Assembly (NCBI GenBank): GCA_031292485.1
Contig: JARLHA010000020.1
Location: 62,001 to 126,000 of the forward strand
Source: Mucilaginibacter sp.
GTDB taxonomy: Bacteria; Bacteroidota; Bacteroidia; Sphingobacteriales; Sphingobacteriaceae
DNA: 64,000 nucleotides
Direction: 5' to 3'
The translations under genes and the position numbers were made by a program. The number at the start of each line of letters is the position of its first letter. The first letter of the stretch is position 1. A model generated the notes under the pieces. The model saw only the letters and a program-made list of their open reading frames with translations, was not told where the DNA came from and did no database searches. Positions 27,496-38,488 of this stretch are shown here, piece by piece.

Positions 27496-27659
27496 TTATC
27501 CAAAGACTTCCGAAGTTTTAGAAACTCCGGAAGTCTGTTATTACCTCCCATTCATCGCCGTTTTCACGCCGTTTACCGGATATTTGGCATTCTTCGCCTA
27601 AATTAACTAACTGAATCTCTGCGCTGATAGCAACTTTGAGCCATAAATCAATTGTTATC

Positions 27660-27758
27660 ATGAAAACTTTACTCGCTGTTCAAATTATTCACTATGCCAT
27701 TCATCTGGCCGCTCAGGCACAGGCGCTGATACATACGCTGGGGCATTTAGTCAAATAA
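27660..27758 (+). CDS. Possible 32-residue small protein
   Basis: ATG at 27660, MKTLLAVQIIHYAIHLAAQA and on to LIHTLGHLVK. Amphipathic or weakly hydrophobic helix with four His. It lies in the 415-bp spacer 27456-27870, which otherwise holds the displaced carA end and a CCCTTCGGCGATAGCCGGAGGG hairpin (about 27772-27793). No database evidence; coding is only plausible. Confidence 0.35.
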   Translation: MKTLLAVQIIHYAIHLAAQAQALIHTLGHLVK

Positions 27759-27870
27759 AACCCGCCCAAGCCCTTCGGCGATAGCCGGAGGGCAATAAGG
27801 GTGCCTGAATATTTAAATCTTTCGACAAAAAGATAACAGAAATTCCAAATTAGAAAACGATTTTTGCAGC

Positions 27871-28635
27871 ATGGCAAAACAACCTATAATTACAGTAAAA
27901 AATCTTGTAAAAAATTACGGCGACTTTGAGGCCGTAAAGGGAATTAGTTTTGAAGTGTACGATGGCGAGATTTTCGGCCTGCTGGGCCCCAATGGTGCAG
28001 GCAAGACCACTACGCTCGAGATTATTGAAACCCTGCGCGATAAAACTTCGGGCGAGGTAACCGTTGATGGCCTTTCCATAGACCATGATGCCGATAAGAT
28101 CAAACAACGGATCGGCGTTCAGTTACAATCCGCTGGCTATTATCCAAATTTAAATCTTTCTGAGTTGATCGCACTTTTCTGCGGTTTATATGGTATCGAT
28201 AAAACAGCCAACGAGATGCTGGAAAAAGTAGCGCTGGTTGATAAAGCCAAATCAAAATATAAGGAATTGTCGGGCGGACAAAAACAGCGTTTTTCTATCG
28301 CCACAACGCTGATCAATAACCCTAAAATTATTTTCCTGGACGAGCCGACTACCGGCCTTGATCCGCAGGCGCGCCGTAACCTTTGGGACCTGATCCGCGA
28401 GATCCGTGACGCAGGGACAACAGTAGTGATCACCACCCACTACATGGATGAAGCCGAAGAACTTTGCGACCGTGTGGCCTTTGTTGACGGTGGGCGGATT
28501 GTGGGCATCGATACCCCCAATCATTTTATCGACCAACTTATAGATTCAGGATTCGAACGCAAGAAGCAGGTAAAACTGGCCAATTTAGAAGATGTTTTTA
28601 TTAACCTGACAGGTAAGGAGTGGAGAGAGGGGTAG
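27871..28635 (+). CDS. ABC transporter ATP-binding protein
   Basis: 254 residues. Walker A GPNGAGKTT, Q-loop, signature LSGGQKQRFS, Walker B KIIFLDEPTTGLDP, H-loop TTHYMDEAEELCD. Sequence style matches drug/lipid or Na+ exporters of the CcmA/NatA-DrrA type. Works with the permease 100 bp downstream. Confidence 0.93.
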   Translation: MAKQPIITVKNLVKNYGDFEAVKGISFEVYDGEIFGLLGPNGAGKTTTLEIIETLRDKTSGEVTVDGLSIDHDADKIKQRIGVQLQSAGYYPNLNLSELIALFCGLYGIDKTANEMLEKVALVDKAKSKYKELSGGQKQRFSIATTLINNPKIIFLDEPTTGLDPQARRNLWDLIREIRDAGTTVVITTHYMDEAEELCDRVAFVDGGRIVGIDTPNHFIDQLIDSGFERKKQVKLANLEDVFINLTGKEWREG

Positions 28636-28737
28636 AAGAAGTTGGCAGTTTTGAGTTCGCAGTTTGCTGTACAGACAGACAATCCTGCGACTTCCTACCA
28701 ATGAACTAATGAACCAGTGAACTATTGAACCAACAAA

Positions 28738-29835
28738 ATGAAGAAATATAACAATATAAAAGCAACCATCGCTATCGCCAAAGCAAGTTTTCGTTCCATT
28801 ATTCGCAGCCCCTCGGCTGTAGTGTTTAGTTTGGCTTTCCCTTTAATATTCATCGTCGTTTTTGCTAATATCGGGGGTGGGGCAGTAACTGTTGATGTTG
28901 CTTTGGCCAAGACTTGCGATACATCAAGCGCCAACACGCTTTATCAAAGTTTAAAACAAATTCCAATCATTCACTTTGTAAAAAATCAGTCTGCCGATGA
29001 AATGGCCAAAAACCTTTCAAAGGGCGATCTCGACGCTATTATTGATATTCAAAAGCACGATACCGCGCCCTACTATACGCTTAATATAAAATATACAACG
29101 GCTTCGGCGCAAAAAGATGGAGTGCTAAAGTCATTGTTAGATGGAATGTTCTTTCGGATAAATAGTAAGGGCAATACCGTACAACAACCAATTGCCGAGC
29201 TAAAGGAAGCAACTGTACATGGGCGCCAGTATAAATATATTGATTTTTTATTGCCGGGTATGCTTGGCTTCTCGTTATTAAGCAGCGGTGTTTTTGGTAC
29301 CGCTTTTGTATTTCTTAGCCTGCGTTTAACCCTGGTGATCAAACGTTTTTTTGCTACGCCTGTAAAAAAATATAGTATTGTTTTAGGTGAGGCGATTGCG
29401 AGGTTGATTTTTTCGTGGATAGGTGCTTTGTTTATAATACTTGTAGGGCACTATTTCTTTGGCTTTACACTCATCCATGGTGTTGTTACCGTAATAAATA
29501 TGCTGATACTTTCGGCATTGGGCTTAATAGTGTTTATGGGTTTTGGGTTTATAATATCCGGGATTGCCAAAAACGAAAGTTCCGTTCCGCCGCTATCCAA
29601 TATTATTACCATGCCGCAGTTTTTGTTATCCGGAACATTTTTTGCGATAACAGTTTTCCCAAAGTGGTTGCAGGGCATAAGCAATATACTGCCGTTAACC
29701 TACCTGAATAAAGCGATGCGCGATGTCGCTTTTGAAGGCGCAGGCCTCGGTGATGTTACACACGACCTGCTGATTTTGGGCGTCTGGTTTATCATTGTTT
29801 ACGCTGTTGCAGTGAAGACTTTTAAGTGGGAATAG
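28738..29835 (+). CDS. ABC-2 type transporter permease
   Basis: 365 residues. An N-terminal helix, a long extracytoplasmic loop (about 50-165) and five to six C-terminal membrane helices; the LLPGMLGFSLLSSGVFG and PQFLLSGTFFAITVFPKWLQGISNILPLTYL segments are typical ABC-2 hallmarks. Together with the preceding ATPase it forms an exporter; substrate unknown. Confidence 0.88.
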   Translation: MKKYNNIKATIAIAKASFRSIIRSPSAVVFSLAFPLIFIVVFANIGGGAVTVDVALAKTCDTSSANTLYQSLKQIPIIHFVKNQSADEMAKNLSKGDLDAIIDIQKHDTAPYYTLNIKYTTASAQKDGVLKSLLDGMFFRINSKGNTVQQPIAELKEATVHGRQYKYIDFLLPGMLGFSLLSSGVFGTAFVFLSLRLTLVIKRFFATPVKKYSIVLGEAIARLIFSWIGALFIILVGHYFFGFTLIHGVVTVINMLILSALGLIVFMGFGFIISGIAKNESSVPPLSNIITMPQFLLSGTFFAITVFPKWLQGISNILPLTYLNKAMRDVAFEGAGLGDVTHDLLILGVWFIIVYAVAVKTFKWE

Positions 29836-29852
29836 GTGATGTGCAAATATGC

Positions 29853-29878
29853 AGCTGTGCGGATGCGCAGCTTTTTTT
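29853..29878 (+). terminator. Terminator of the ABC exporter operon
   Basis: AGCTGTGC-GGAT-GCGCAGCT (one G-U pair) followed by seven T residues. Confidence 0.9.
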
Positions 29879-30000
29879 GCATTCAAATGTTAATACTGAG
29901 GAGATTGATTAACCATCATATTGATAATTCGTACGCGTAAACTAAGGCGGCAATTTAAAAGATTCAAAAATTAGCCCTGTCACTTTAAATTATTGTTAAT

Positions 30001-30065
30001 AATCGGTGAAATCACAAAACAATCGGTGAAATCTTTACACATATATAGCGGAAGTTGTATATTTG
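30001..30065 (+). promoter_or_regulatory. eno promoter with two upstream AATCGGTGAAATC repeats
   Basis: Repeats at 30001-30013 and 30021-30033, then TTTA (30034-30037) and a TATATTTG -7 box at 30058-30065, about 65 nt before the start codon. The repeats lie just upstream of the promoter, unlike at msrB where they are downstream. Confidence 0.6.
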
Positions 30066-30114
30066 AAAACTGTATTATATAGTGTACTAATTACACTAAG
30101 TATATTTAAATTGA

Positions 30115-31428
<1,314 letters not shown>

Positions 31429-31435
31429 TAATTTA

Positions 31436-31570
31436 TAGCACGAATTGATTTAAGCACGAATATTCGCGAATTGAGTTAAGCACGAATATTCACGAATAGG
31501 TGCGAATGTTCACGAATGGAGTTACGCACGAATTAGTGCGAATGTTCGCGAATGGAGTTACGCAAGAATA
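31436..31570. repeat. Tandem CACGAATATTCGCGAATT-type degenerate repeats
   Basis: About nine units of GCACGAAT(A/T)TTCxCGAAT separated by TTGAGTTA-like words. Relatives of the AATTCGTG words at 25510-25635 and 36665-36910. No coding capacity. Confidence 0.8.
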
Positions 31571-31603
31571 TTTATGAATTAAATCGAATTTCACGGATTT
31601 TTG

Positions 31604-31633
31604 GAAGCCGGCTTTGTGGTCGGCTTCTTTTTT
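31604..31633 (+). terminator. eno terminator
   Basis: GAAGCCG (31604-31610) pairs with CGGCTTC (31621-31627), 10-nt loop, then six T residues. Confidence 0.9.
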
Positions 31634-31676
31634 GCTAAAAATCTGCGAAATCTAAAAATCAGTTCCAATCTGTGAT

Positions 31677-31684
31677 TATATTTG
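31677..31684 (+). promoter_or_regulatory. lspA -7 box very close to the start codon
   Basis: TATATTTG matches TAnnTTTG and ends six bases before the ATG at 31691. If used, the transcript would be leaderless or nearly so. No clear -33 TTTG. Confidence 0.45.
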
Positions 31685-31690
31685 CCCCCC

Positions 31691-32224
31691 ATGAAATCGT
31701 CCAGGCTAATCAGAACTTTACTTATACTCCTTGTTCTCGCTTTAAACATCGGCTGCGATCAGTTGTCAAAAAGCTTTGTTCGGCATCATCTGGATGAATA
31801 CAGCGAGTACACCTATCTGCACCAGCATATCAGTATCAGAAGGGTTGAAAACACCGGGGCGTTTTTAAGTCTGGGCGATTCGCTTTCCGGTCCCATGAAA
31901 ACCATTCTGCTCAATGTGTTGCCATTATTGGCCGTGCTGTTCGGCCTCTATTATATCTTCGCCAAAGCCGATTTGAACCGGGTAACCCTGGTTGGTATCA
32001 TCTTTATTGTCGGCGGTGGCATCGGCAATATTTACGACCGGATTATGCACGGCTCGGTAACCGATTTTTTGCATATCAACTTTGTGATCTTTCAAACAGG
32101 CATATTTAACGTGGCCGATATGTCCATCATGGCAGGTACCTTTATGATCTTATTGCATGCCTGGTTCAAGAAGAAGCCGGAAGAGGGCGTAAAGACAGAT
32201 ACGCCGACAGGCGAGCAGATTTAA
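31691..32224 (+). CDS. lspA: Lipoprotein signal peptidase II
   Basis: About 177 residues, four membrane helices. Cleaves the signal peptide of prolipoproteins in the inner membrane. Family boxes: QLSKSFVRHHL, RVENTGAFLSLG, GGGIGNIYDRIMHGSVTDFLHI and FNVADMSIMAG, with catalytic Asp in IYDR and NVAD. Start is ATG at 31691, not the TTG nine bases upstream. C-terminus is a charged cytoplasmic tail. It processes the many SCKK lipoproteins in this window. Confidence 0.95.
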   Translation: MKSSRLIRTLLILLVLALNIGCDQLSKSFVRHHLDEYSEYTYLHQHISIRRVENTGAFLSLGDSLSGPMKTILLNVLPLLAVLFGLYYIFAKADLNRVTLVGIIFIVGGGIGNIYDRIMHGSVTDFLHINFVIFQTGIFNVADMSIMAGTFMILLHAWFKKKPEEGVKTDTPTGEQI

Positions 32225-32237
32225 TAATATTTTCAAG

Positions 32238-32423
32238 ATGGATAAGAACGAATCAATAAGAAATGCTAAAGATTTCGATGAAATTCTTGATATTCAATAA
32301 GGGAAGATTGGGGCCGAAGTTCGGGATGGGTTTGAAGAAAACGCGCAATATTTCATAATCAGCGAATTGTCGAAAGATGCGAGGCGCGAAGCCAATATAG
32401 CTTCGAAAAAATCAATCGATTAA
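32238..32423 (+). pseudogene. Remnant of a HigA-like/XRE antitoxin gene
   Basis: ATG at 32238 gives MDKNESIRNAKDFDEILDIQ, then TAA (32298-32300); the same frame stays open afterwards (GKIGAEVRDGFEEN, then FIISELSKDARREANIAS) to a TAA at 32421. The DEILDxxxGKxGxxxRDxFE pattern matches the N-terminus of HigA-type antitoxins; the helix-turn-helix half is missing. A nonsense mutation plus truncation. It sits 13 bp after lspA. Confidence 0.65.
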
Positions 32424-32447
32424 AGGTACAACTTGATTATTATGATT

Positions 32448-32540
32448 TTTTGCGTTAGGGATGGAAGCGGATACCGGCCAATGTGTGTAAGGCCTGCAGG
32501 CGTATGAGCGTACAGCCCGGCCGCAGGCAACGCCCTAAAT
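32448..32540. repeat. GC-rich island in the lspA-rhlE spacer
   Basis: A GC-rich segment (GCGTTAGGGATGGAAGCGG through GCAACGCCCTAAAT) with GGCCTGCAGGC and CCCGGCCGCAGG hairpin elements, in an otherwise AT-rich 400-bp spacer (32424-32824). Looks like a REP-type repeat unit; nothing coding. The rest of the spacer shows no recognisable feature and could be a long 5' leader of the helicase. Confidence 0.4.
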
Positions 32541-32824
32541 ATAAAATAGAAAAAGTTTGACCCAATCTTAACATAGTTTCCCTCCATAAATCTTTCTAAC
32601 CACCCTCATTTTTTAATAAAAAACATAACCTCACCCATCTCACTTTTATTCATTAAGCAAATCATCATCGTAATTTCCCCCTGTAGCTTTTAGTTACAAA
32701 CAACAACTTCCCAAATAAAAAACGTATCTCTGCCGATAATTACCGTTTCGCTTGAGGTTGATCACCGATAAATACTTCAGATCCCCGCTTATGCTTCGCG
32801 TTAGCAAACATTTACAATAATTAC

Positions 32825-34129
32825 ATGTCATTCGAAGATTTAAAATTAATTGAGCCGATTTTACGTGCTCTGAAAACAGAGGGATATACCACGCCAACCC
32901 CTATACAGGAACAAGCTATCCCCATTATATTACAAAACCGCGACCTGCTGGGCTGCGCCCAAACAGGTACCGGCAAAACTGCTGCCTTTGCTATCCCTAT
33001 CCTGCAGTTACTATACCAGGACAGGCTGCAGCATAAGGAACAAAAAACCATTAAGGCGCTTATCCTTACCCCAACCCGCGAACTGGCCATCCAGATCGAC
33101 GAAAGCTTTGCCGCGTATGGTAAACATACCGGCTTAAAACATATGGTTATATTTGGCGGCGTTTCGCAAAACCCGCAAACTGATGCTTTAAGAAGAGGCG
33201 TGGATATATTGGTTGCCACACCCGGCCGCCTGCTCGACTTGATGAACCAGCGCTTTGTGCACCTGGAGCATATCCGGATGCTGGTACTGGATGAAGCCGA
33301 CCGGATGCTGGATATGGGCTTTGTGCATGATGTAAAAAAGATCATCGCCAAAGTACCCGCCAAAAGGCAAACCCTGTTTTTTTCGGCTACCATGCCGAAC
33401 GAGATCCAGCAGTTGGCCAATACCATATTAACCAAACCCGAAAAGGTGGAAGTTACCCCGGTATCATCTACCGCGGATACGATACAGCAGGCTTTGTTTT
33501 ATGTAGAGAAATCGGATAAAAAATCCTTATTGCTGCATGTTTTAAAAGATAAAGCCATTAAAAACGCCCTGGTTTTTACCCGTACCAAACACGGCGCCGA
33601 TAAGGTAGTAAAGGACCTGGTGCGCGTTGGCATCACAGCGGAAGCCATACATGGTAACAAATCGCAAAATGCACGTCAAAGGGCATTAAGCAACTTTAAG
33701 AACCGGACAACCCGTGTTTTAATTGCTACTGATATAGCGGCCCGTGGTATTGATATTGATGAATTAACGCACGTTATCAATTACGAACTGCCCAACATCC
33801 CCGAAACTTATGTACACCGGATTGGCCGTACAGGCCGTGCCGGGTTAAACGGCATAGCACTTTCATTTTGCGATGAGGAAGAAATTGAATTTTTACAGGA
33901 TATCCATAAACTGATCGGCAAGCAGATTCCTGTTGAGGAAGCACACCCATACCCGATGAGCCCGCAAAGCATTGTGGCGAAAGCTGCAGGCGGCGCAAAG
34001 AAGAGTTCAGGCGGCGGCGGTCATAATTCAGGCGGCCCTAAACGCGGTCGCGGTTTTGGTAATGCCAACAGGGGCGGAGCAAGCGGCCTGAGCGGCGCCC
34101 GGAGCGGTAATCGCGACAGGAGGAGGTAG
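32825..34129 (+). CDS. DEAD-box ATP-dependent RNA helicase (RhlE-like)
   Basis: 434 residues. Q motif with [11 protein letters not shown], motif I AQTGTGKT, Ia PTRELAIQ, motif [15 protein letters not shown], motif III FSATMP, motif [14 protein letters not shown] and motif [13 protein letters not shown]-terminal tail rich in Gly, Ser and Arg, typical of RhlE-like proteins. Unwinds RNA in ribosome assembly or cold adaptation. Confidence 0.95.
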   Translation: MSFEDLKLIEPILRALKTEGYTTPTPIQEQAIPIILQNRDLLGCAQTGTGKTAAFAIPILQLLYQDRLQHKEQKTIKALILTPTRELAIQIDESFAAYGKHTGLKHMVIFGGVSQNPQTDALRRGVDILVATPGRLLDLMNQRFVHLEHIRMLVLDEADRMLDMGFVHDVKKIIAKVPAKRQTLFFSATMPNEIQQLANTILTKPEKVEVTPVSSTADTIQQALFYVEKSDKKSLLLHVLKDKAIKNALVFTRTKHGADKVVKDLVRVGITAEAIHGNKSQNARQRALSNFKNRTTRVLIATDIAARGIDIDELTHVINYELPNIPETYVHRIGRTGRAGLNGIALSFCDEEEIEFLQDIHKLIGKQIPVEEAHPYPMSPQSIVAKAAGGAKKSSGGGGHNSGGPKRGRGFGNANRGGASGLSGARSGNRDRRR

Positions 34130-34303
34130 GGGTTAGTTAGTGCTTAGAGATTGGTGATTAGTGATTAGTTGATTAGGTTTATACAATAGGTGTTAACCTA
34201 ATCAACCACTCACTTAATCAACTACTTGTTGAAAAGTTAATAATCCAACTTGCGTGAACCATCATTTTTAGATAGTTTTAAATAAAATTTTAAATTTGCT
34301 GCC

Positions 34304-34600
34304 ATGAAACGCTTGTTTAACCTTTTTCGGAATAAATATTTCCTGGTTGCCATAGCATTTGTGGTATTTATGATATTTTTTGACAAGAACGACCTGTTCT
34401 CGCAATATCAATATTACCAGCAGGTAAGCAAACTAAAACAGGAGCGGGATTTTTACCAAAAGGAAACCGCTAAAGTGTACAAGGATTTGAATGAACTTGA
34501 CTCAAACCCCAAAGAGCTGGAGAAATTCGCCCGCGAAAAATACCTGATGAAAAAGGACAACGAGGATGTATATGTGATTGTGCAGCCTAAGAAAGATTGA
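34304..34600 (+). CDS. Septum formation initiator (FtsB/DivIC-like)
   Basis: 98 residues. Single membrane helix (about 11-27), then a coiled coil (SKLKQERDFYQKETAKVYKDLNEL) and the family motif SNPKELEKFAREKYLMKKDNEDVYVI. A divisome protein linking FtsL and FtsQ functions in the periplasm. No other division gene is adjacent. Confidence 0.85.
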   Translation: MKRLFNLFRNKYFLVAIAFVVFMIFFDKNDLFSQYQYYQQVSKLKQERDFYQKETAKVYKDLNELDSNPKELEKFAREKYLMKKDNEDVYVIVQPKKD

Positions 34601-35143
34601 ATTTTTTGAATCTATGATGTTTTGGGTGGTTTGGGATTTTTCCAACTGTCTCCTTATTTTTTTGTAAAGGCAGGCAAGCCCAATGAAAAAAATGCTTAAT
34701 TGTTCAGCGAAAAAAATGCCGTTTGGTGTAAACCCATCCATTTTTCAATATGTTGAATATCAGTGTTTTAAGCTATAGATAATGAAAATTGTGTAAACCT
34801 TGTGTAAACCATCTTTTCCTTTTTTCTTACCACCTGCGGAATTATGGATTGCTTATGTCGCCCCAGTTAATTAACCGATAGGTTAAGCCATATAGATCTT
34901 TATAAAAGTCAATTTGTTCGGTGAATCTCAATTTTTGTCAGGGAGTTTATAGCCAGGTATGGGGGGGATATTTGTTTACATCCGCAAATTAGCAACCGGT
35001 GAAACGGCGCAGCCCTCTTGACACAAACAATTTGCGAAAAATCATGAAAAAACCGGTGAAATCCCTGTCGAAAAAAAACCAATGATCAATGACTAATGAC
35101 TCAATGACATTTACTACCTTTGCGGCTCAAAATTCAGCTGTAG
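34601..35143. other. 543-bp spacer with repeated words before purH
   Basis: Holds three TGTGTAAACC-like words (34727, 34790 and 34800 regions), CGGTGAA-type words at 34917-34929, 34994-35005 and 35051-35063, and a TACCTTTG -7 box at 35115-35122, which probably starts purH transcription 22 nt before the ATG. No gene seen. Confidence 0.55.
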
Positions 35144-36670
35144 ATGAGCCAATCTGTTCAAATAAAAAACGCTTTAATATCAGTTTATTACAAAGATAAT
35201 TTAGAGCCCATAATCCATGAGTTAAACCGCCTTGGGGTTAACATATATTCCACCGGTGGAACCGAAACTTTTATCCGCAATTTAGGCGTTGATGTGATCG
35301 CTGTTGAGGATCTTACTTCATACCCGTCTATCTTAGGCGGTCGTGTTAAAACCCTGCATCCTAAGGTGTTTGGCGGTATTTTGGCCCGTAGAAATTTTGA
35401 AGGCGACGAACAGCAATTGACGCAATATGAAATACCCGAGATCGACCTGGTGATTGTCGATCTTTACCCTTTCGAAGAAACCGTAAAATCAAATGCCGAA
35501 GAAGATGAGATCATCGAAAAAATTGATATCGGTGGTATTTCACTGATCCGCGCGGCGGCCAAAAACTTTAAAGATGTGGTGATCGTTGCGTCGAAACAAG
35601 ACTATTCGGAGCTGGAAAATATCCTGAAAGCACAGAATGGCGCAACCACTATCGGTCAGCGCCGGGCCTTTGCCAATAAAGCTTTTAATATTTCATCACA
35701 TTACGATACCGCCATCTTCCAGTATTTTAACCAGGAAGAACAGCTGCCGGTATTTAAGGAAAGCATACAAACCAGCCAGGTGTTACGCTACGGCGAAAAC
35801 CCGCACCAGAAAGGTGTTTTTTACGGCGATCTGGATGCCATGTTTACCAAATTGCACGGTAAGGAGCTGTCATACAATAACCTGGTAGATGTTGACGCGG
35901 CCGTTGCTTTGATCGATGAATTTACCGAACCTACCATTGCTATCTTAAAACATACCAACGCTTGCGGCATTGCTTCGCGCAATTTTATTAAAGAAGCCTG
36001 GATAGATGCACTGGCCTGCGACCCGGTATCCGCTTTTGGCGGTGTGATCATTGCGAATGACGAGATTGATGCGGAAACGGCGACCGAGATCAGTAAGATA
36101 TTTTACGAGGTTTTAATAGCCCCGGCCTTTACTGATGAAGCGGTTGCTATACTAAAAGAGAAAAAGAACCGTATAATACTGGTCCGCCAGCAGGTGCTGT
36201 TACCCGCCAAACAATTTAAAACATTGCTGAACGGTGTAATTGAGCAGGACAAGGATGCAACGATAGAAGGACCGGAACTAATGACAGCAGTAACCAGCAG
36301 AAAGCCAACCGAACATGAAATGAAGGACCTGTTTTTTGCAAATAAAGTGGTAAAGCATACCAAATCAAATACCATTGTTTTTGCAAAGAACAACCAGTTA
36401 ATGTCAAGCGGCGTAGGGCAGACTTCGAGAGTTGACTCATTAAAACAAGCGGTAATCAAAGCGCAAAGTTTTGGTTTCGAACTTGATGGGGCGGTAATGG
36501 CATCAGATGCTTTTTTTCCTTTCCCTGATTGCGTTGAGTTAGCGGCAGAGGCCGGCATCACAGCAGTTTTGCAACCGGGAGGATCAATAAATGATAAACT
36601 TTCTGTTGAAATGTGCAATGAAAAAAACATCTCGATGGTAACTACCGGGATACGCCATTTTAAACATTAA
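35144..36670 (+). CDS. purH: Bifunctional AICAR formyltransferase / IMP cyclohydrolase
   Basis: 508 residues. Last two steps of IMP synthesis. N-terminal MGS-like IMPCH domain (ALISVYYKDNL, STGGTETFIRNLG, GGRVKTLHPKVFGGILA); C-terminal AICARFT domain with RYGENPHQKG, LKHTNACGIA, and DAFFPFPDCVELAAEAGITAVLQPGGS. All key motifs present. Confidence 0.97.
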   Translation: MSQSVQIKNALISVYYKDNLEPIIHELNRLGVNIYSTGGTETFIRNLGVDVIAVEDLTSYPSILGGRVKTLHPKVFGGILARRNFEGDEQQLTQYEIPEIDLVIVDLYPFEETVKSNAEEDEIIEKIDIGGISLIRAAAKNFKDVVIVASKQDYSELENILKAQNGATTIGQRRAFANKAFNISSHYDTAIFQYFNQEEQLPVFKESIQTSQVLRYGENPHQKGVFYGDLDAMFTKLHGKELSYNNLVDVDAAVALIDEFTEPTIAILKHTNACGIASRNFIKEAWIDALACDPVSAFGGVIIANDEIDAETATEISKIFYEVLIAPAFTDEAVAILKEKKNRIILVRQQVLLPAKQFKTLLNGVIEQDKDATIEGPELMTAVTSRKPTEHEMKDLFFANKVVKHTKSNTIVFAKNNQLMSSGVGQTSRVDSLKQAVIKAQSFGFELDGAVMASDAFFPFPDCVELAAEAGITAVLQPGGSINDKLSVEMCNEKNISMVTTGIRHFKH

Positions 36671-36910
36671 GAAGGATACGAATAAACACGAACAGGAACG
36701 AATTACACGAATAGAATTATACACGAATTACACGAATAAATTCACACTAACACGAATAATATAAGTAATTTACGGGCATAAAACCCGGATTTAAAAAAGA
36801 GCAGGCTTTTAAAAAGAATATTTATCGTTCGGCAGGAAAATATGATGTTATCACCATGAATTTGCACCGTTTAATTCGTTTTAATTAGCTTACATTCGTG
36901 AAATTCGTGT
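36665..36910. repeat. CACGAATTA degenerate repeats before mreB
   Basis: Many CGAATTACACGAATA-type words at 36665-36760 and the inverted form ATTCGTGAAATTCGTGTT at 36895-36912. Same family as at 25510 and 31436. Spacer of 260 bp with no gene. Confidence 0.7.
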
Positions 36911-36930
36911 TACTATAAATTTAAAACCAA

Positions 36931-37953
36931 ATGGGTCTATTTAATTTTTTTACACAAGAAATCGCGATTGATTTAGGTACCGCAAATACCCTCATAATAC
37001 ACAATGATAAAGTTGTTGTTGATGAACCTTCGATAGTAGCGTTCGACAGAACAACCAATAAAGTAATTGCCATCGGCAGGCAAGCCATGCAGATGGAAGG
37101 AAAAACGCACGATAACATTCGTACCGTTCGCCCGTTGAAAGATGGTGTTATAGCCGATTTTAATGCAGCCGAGCATATGATCCGCGGGATGATCAAAATG
37201 ATCAACCAGGGCAAAGGATGGTTTTTTCCTTCTTTACGTATGGTGATCTGTATCCCTTCGGGTATTACCGAAGTGGAGAAACGCGCTGTACGCGATTCGG
37301 CTGAAATTGCCGGCGCTAAAGAGGTTTATCTGATCCACGAACCGATGGCAGCCGCCGTAGGTATCGGTATAGATGTGGAAGAGCCTATGGGTAACATGAT
37401 CATTGATATCGGCGGTGGCACAACCGAGATTGCCGTAATAGCCCTTTCGGGTATTGTTTGCGACCAGTCCATCCGTGTTGCAGGTGATAACTTCGACTCG
37501 GACATTGTACAATATATCCGCCGCCAGCATAATATTATGATCGGCGACCGTACAGCTGAAAAAGTTAAAATTGAAGTTGGTGCTGCTTTGCCTGAACTGG
37601 CAGATCCACCGGCGGATTTCGCGGTACAGGGCCGCGACCTGATGACAGGCGTACCGAAACAGATTATGCTTTCCTACTCAGAGATTGCACATTGCTTAGA
37701 TAAGTCTATCTCTAAAATAGAGGAGGCAATATTAAAAGCGCTTGAAATTACCCCGCCTGAGTTATCAGCGGATATTTACCAAACCGGTATCTATTTAACC
37801 GGTGGCGGCGCCTTATTGCGCGGCCTTGATAAACGTATAGCCGCAAAAACCAAACTTCCGGTTCACGTAGCTGAAGATCCGTTGCGCGCCGTTGTGCGTG
37901 GCACAGGCACAGCGCTTAAAAATATCGGTAATTTTAAATTTTTAATGCAGTAG
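36931..37953 (+). CDS. mreB: Rod shape-determining protein MreB
   Basis: 340 residues, actin-fold ATPase. Phosphate-1 motif AIDLGTANTLI, phosphate-2 IIDIGGGTTEIAVIA, adenosine motif TGGGALLRGLDKRI. Polymerises at the inner membrane to guide the elongasome. First gene of the mreB-mreC-mreD-mrdA-rodA set, but separated from mreC by an extra gene. Confidence 0.97.
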   Translation: MGLFNFFTQEIAIDLGTANTLIIHNDKVVVDEPSIVAFDRTTNKVIAIGRQAMQMEGKTHDNIRTVRPLKDGVIADFNAAEHMIRGMIKMINQGKGWFFPSLRMVICIPSGITEVEKRAVRDSAEIAGAKEVYLIHEPMAAAVGIGIDVEEPMGNMIIDIGGGTTEIAVIALSGIVCDQSIRVAGDNFDSDIVQYIRRQHNIMIGDRTAEKVKIEVGAALPELADPPADFAVQGRDLMTGVPKQIMLSYSEIAHCLDKSISKIEEAILKALEITPPELSADIYQTGIYLTGGGALLRGLDKRIAAKTKLPVHVAEDPLRAVVRGTGTALKNIGNFKFLMQ

Positions 37954-38048
37954 GGTAGAGATTAGAGACCAGTGATTAGAGATTAGGCATAAATGATGGT
38001 TAGGTATTTGATTATTTTGACAACCAGCTAATTTTGTGAATTTTACGC

Positions 38049-38426
38049 ATGAATTCTTTTACTGATCTCGAAGTTTGGAAGAAGGCCAGGATTTTGCGCA
38101 ACAATATAACTGATTTGGTTAAATGTTTTCCTGCCGAAGAGAAGTATCGGTTGGGCGATCAAATCATCCGATCCTCGCGTTCAATAGGAAACAATATTGC
38201 TGAAGGCCATGGCAGATTTCATTATGCCGATGAAGCTAAATTCATGTTAAATGCCCGCGGATCGGCCGCTGAAACCATCGACCATCTGTATATTGCCATG
38301 GATAATAAGATTATCGAAGAAAAAGTATTTAATTCTTTTAAAGAAGACTGTGAGGAGTGTATGAAAATGATAAACGGATATATTAACTTTTTAAGAAAAC
38401 AAGCAGACAATAAACCTAATCTCTAA
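38049..38426 (+). CDS. Four-helix-bundle protein (23S rRNA intervening-sequence type)
   Basis: 125 residues, all helical: FTDLEVWKKARILRNNITDL, then IRSSRSIGNNIAEGHGRF, DEAKFMLNARGSAAETIDHL and a final helix. This is the S23/IVP-like four-helix-bundle family, of uncertain function, common in spacers of Bacteroidota. Bracketed by GAGATTAG words upstream (37960-37990) and CTAATCTCTAA words downstream (38418-38486). Unusual position between mreB and mreC. Confidence 0.85.
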   Translation: MNSFTDLEVWKKARILRNNITDLVKCFPAEEKYRLGDQIIRSSRSIGNNIAEGHGRFHYADEAKFMLNARGSAAETIDHLYIAMDNKIIEEKVFNSFKEDCEECMKMINGYINFLRKQADNKPNL

Positions 38427-38488
38427 ATCCTGATTAATACGTTTGATTTTAACTAATCTCTAATTAACTAATCAACTAATCTCTAAAC

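Noticed and set aside
32225..32824. Duplicated lspA end behind the antitoxin relic
   Set aside because: No copy of the last codons of lspA was found downstream.
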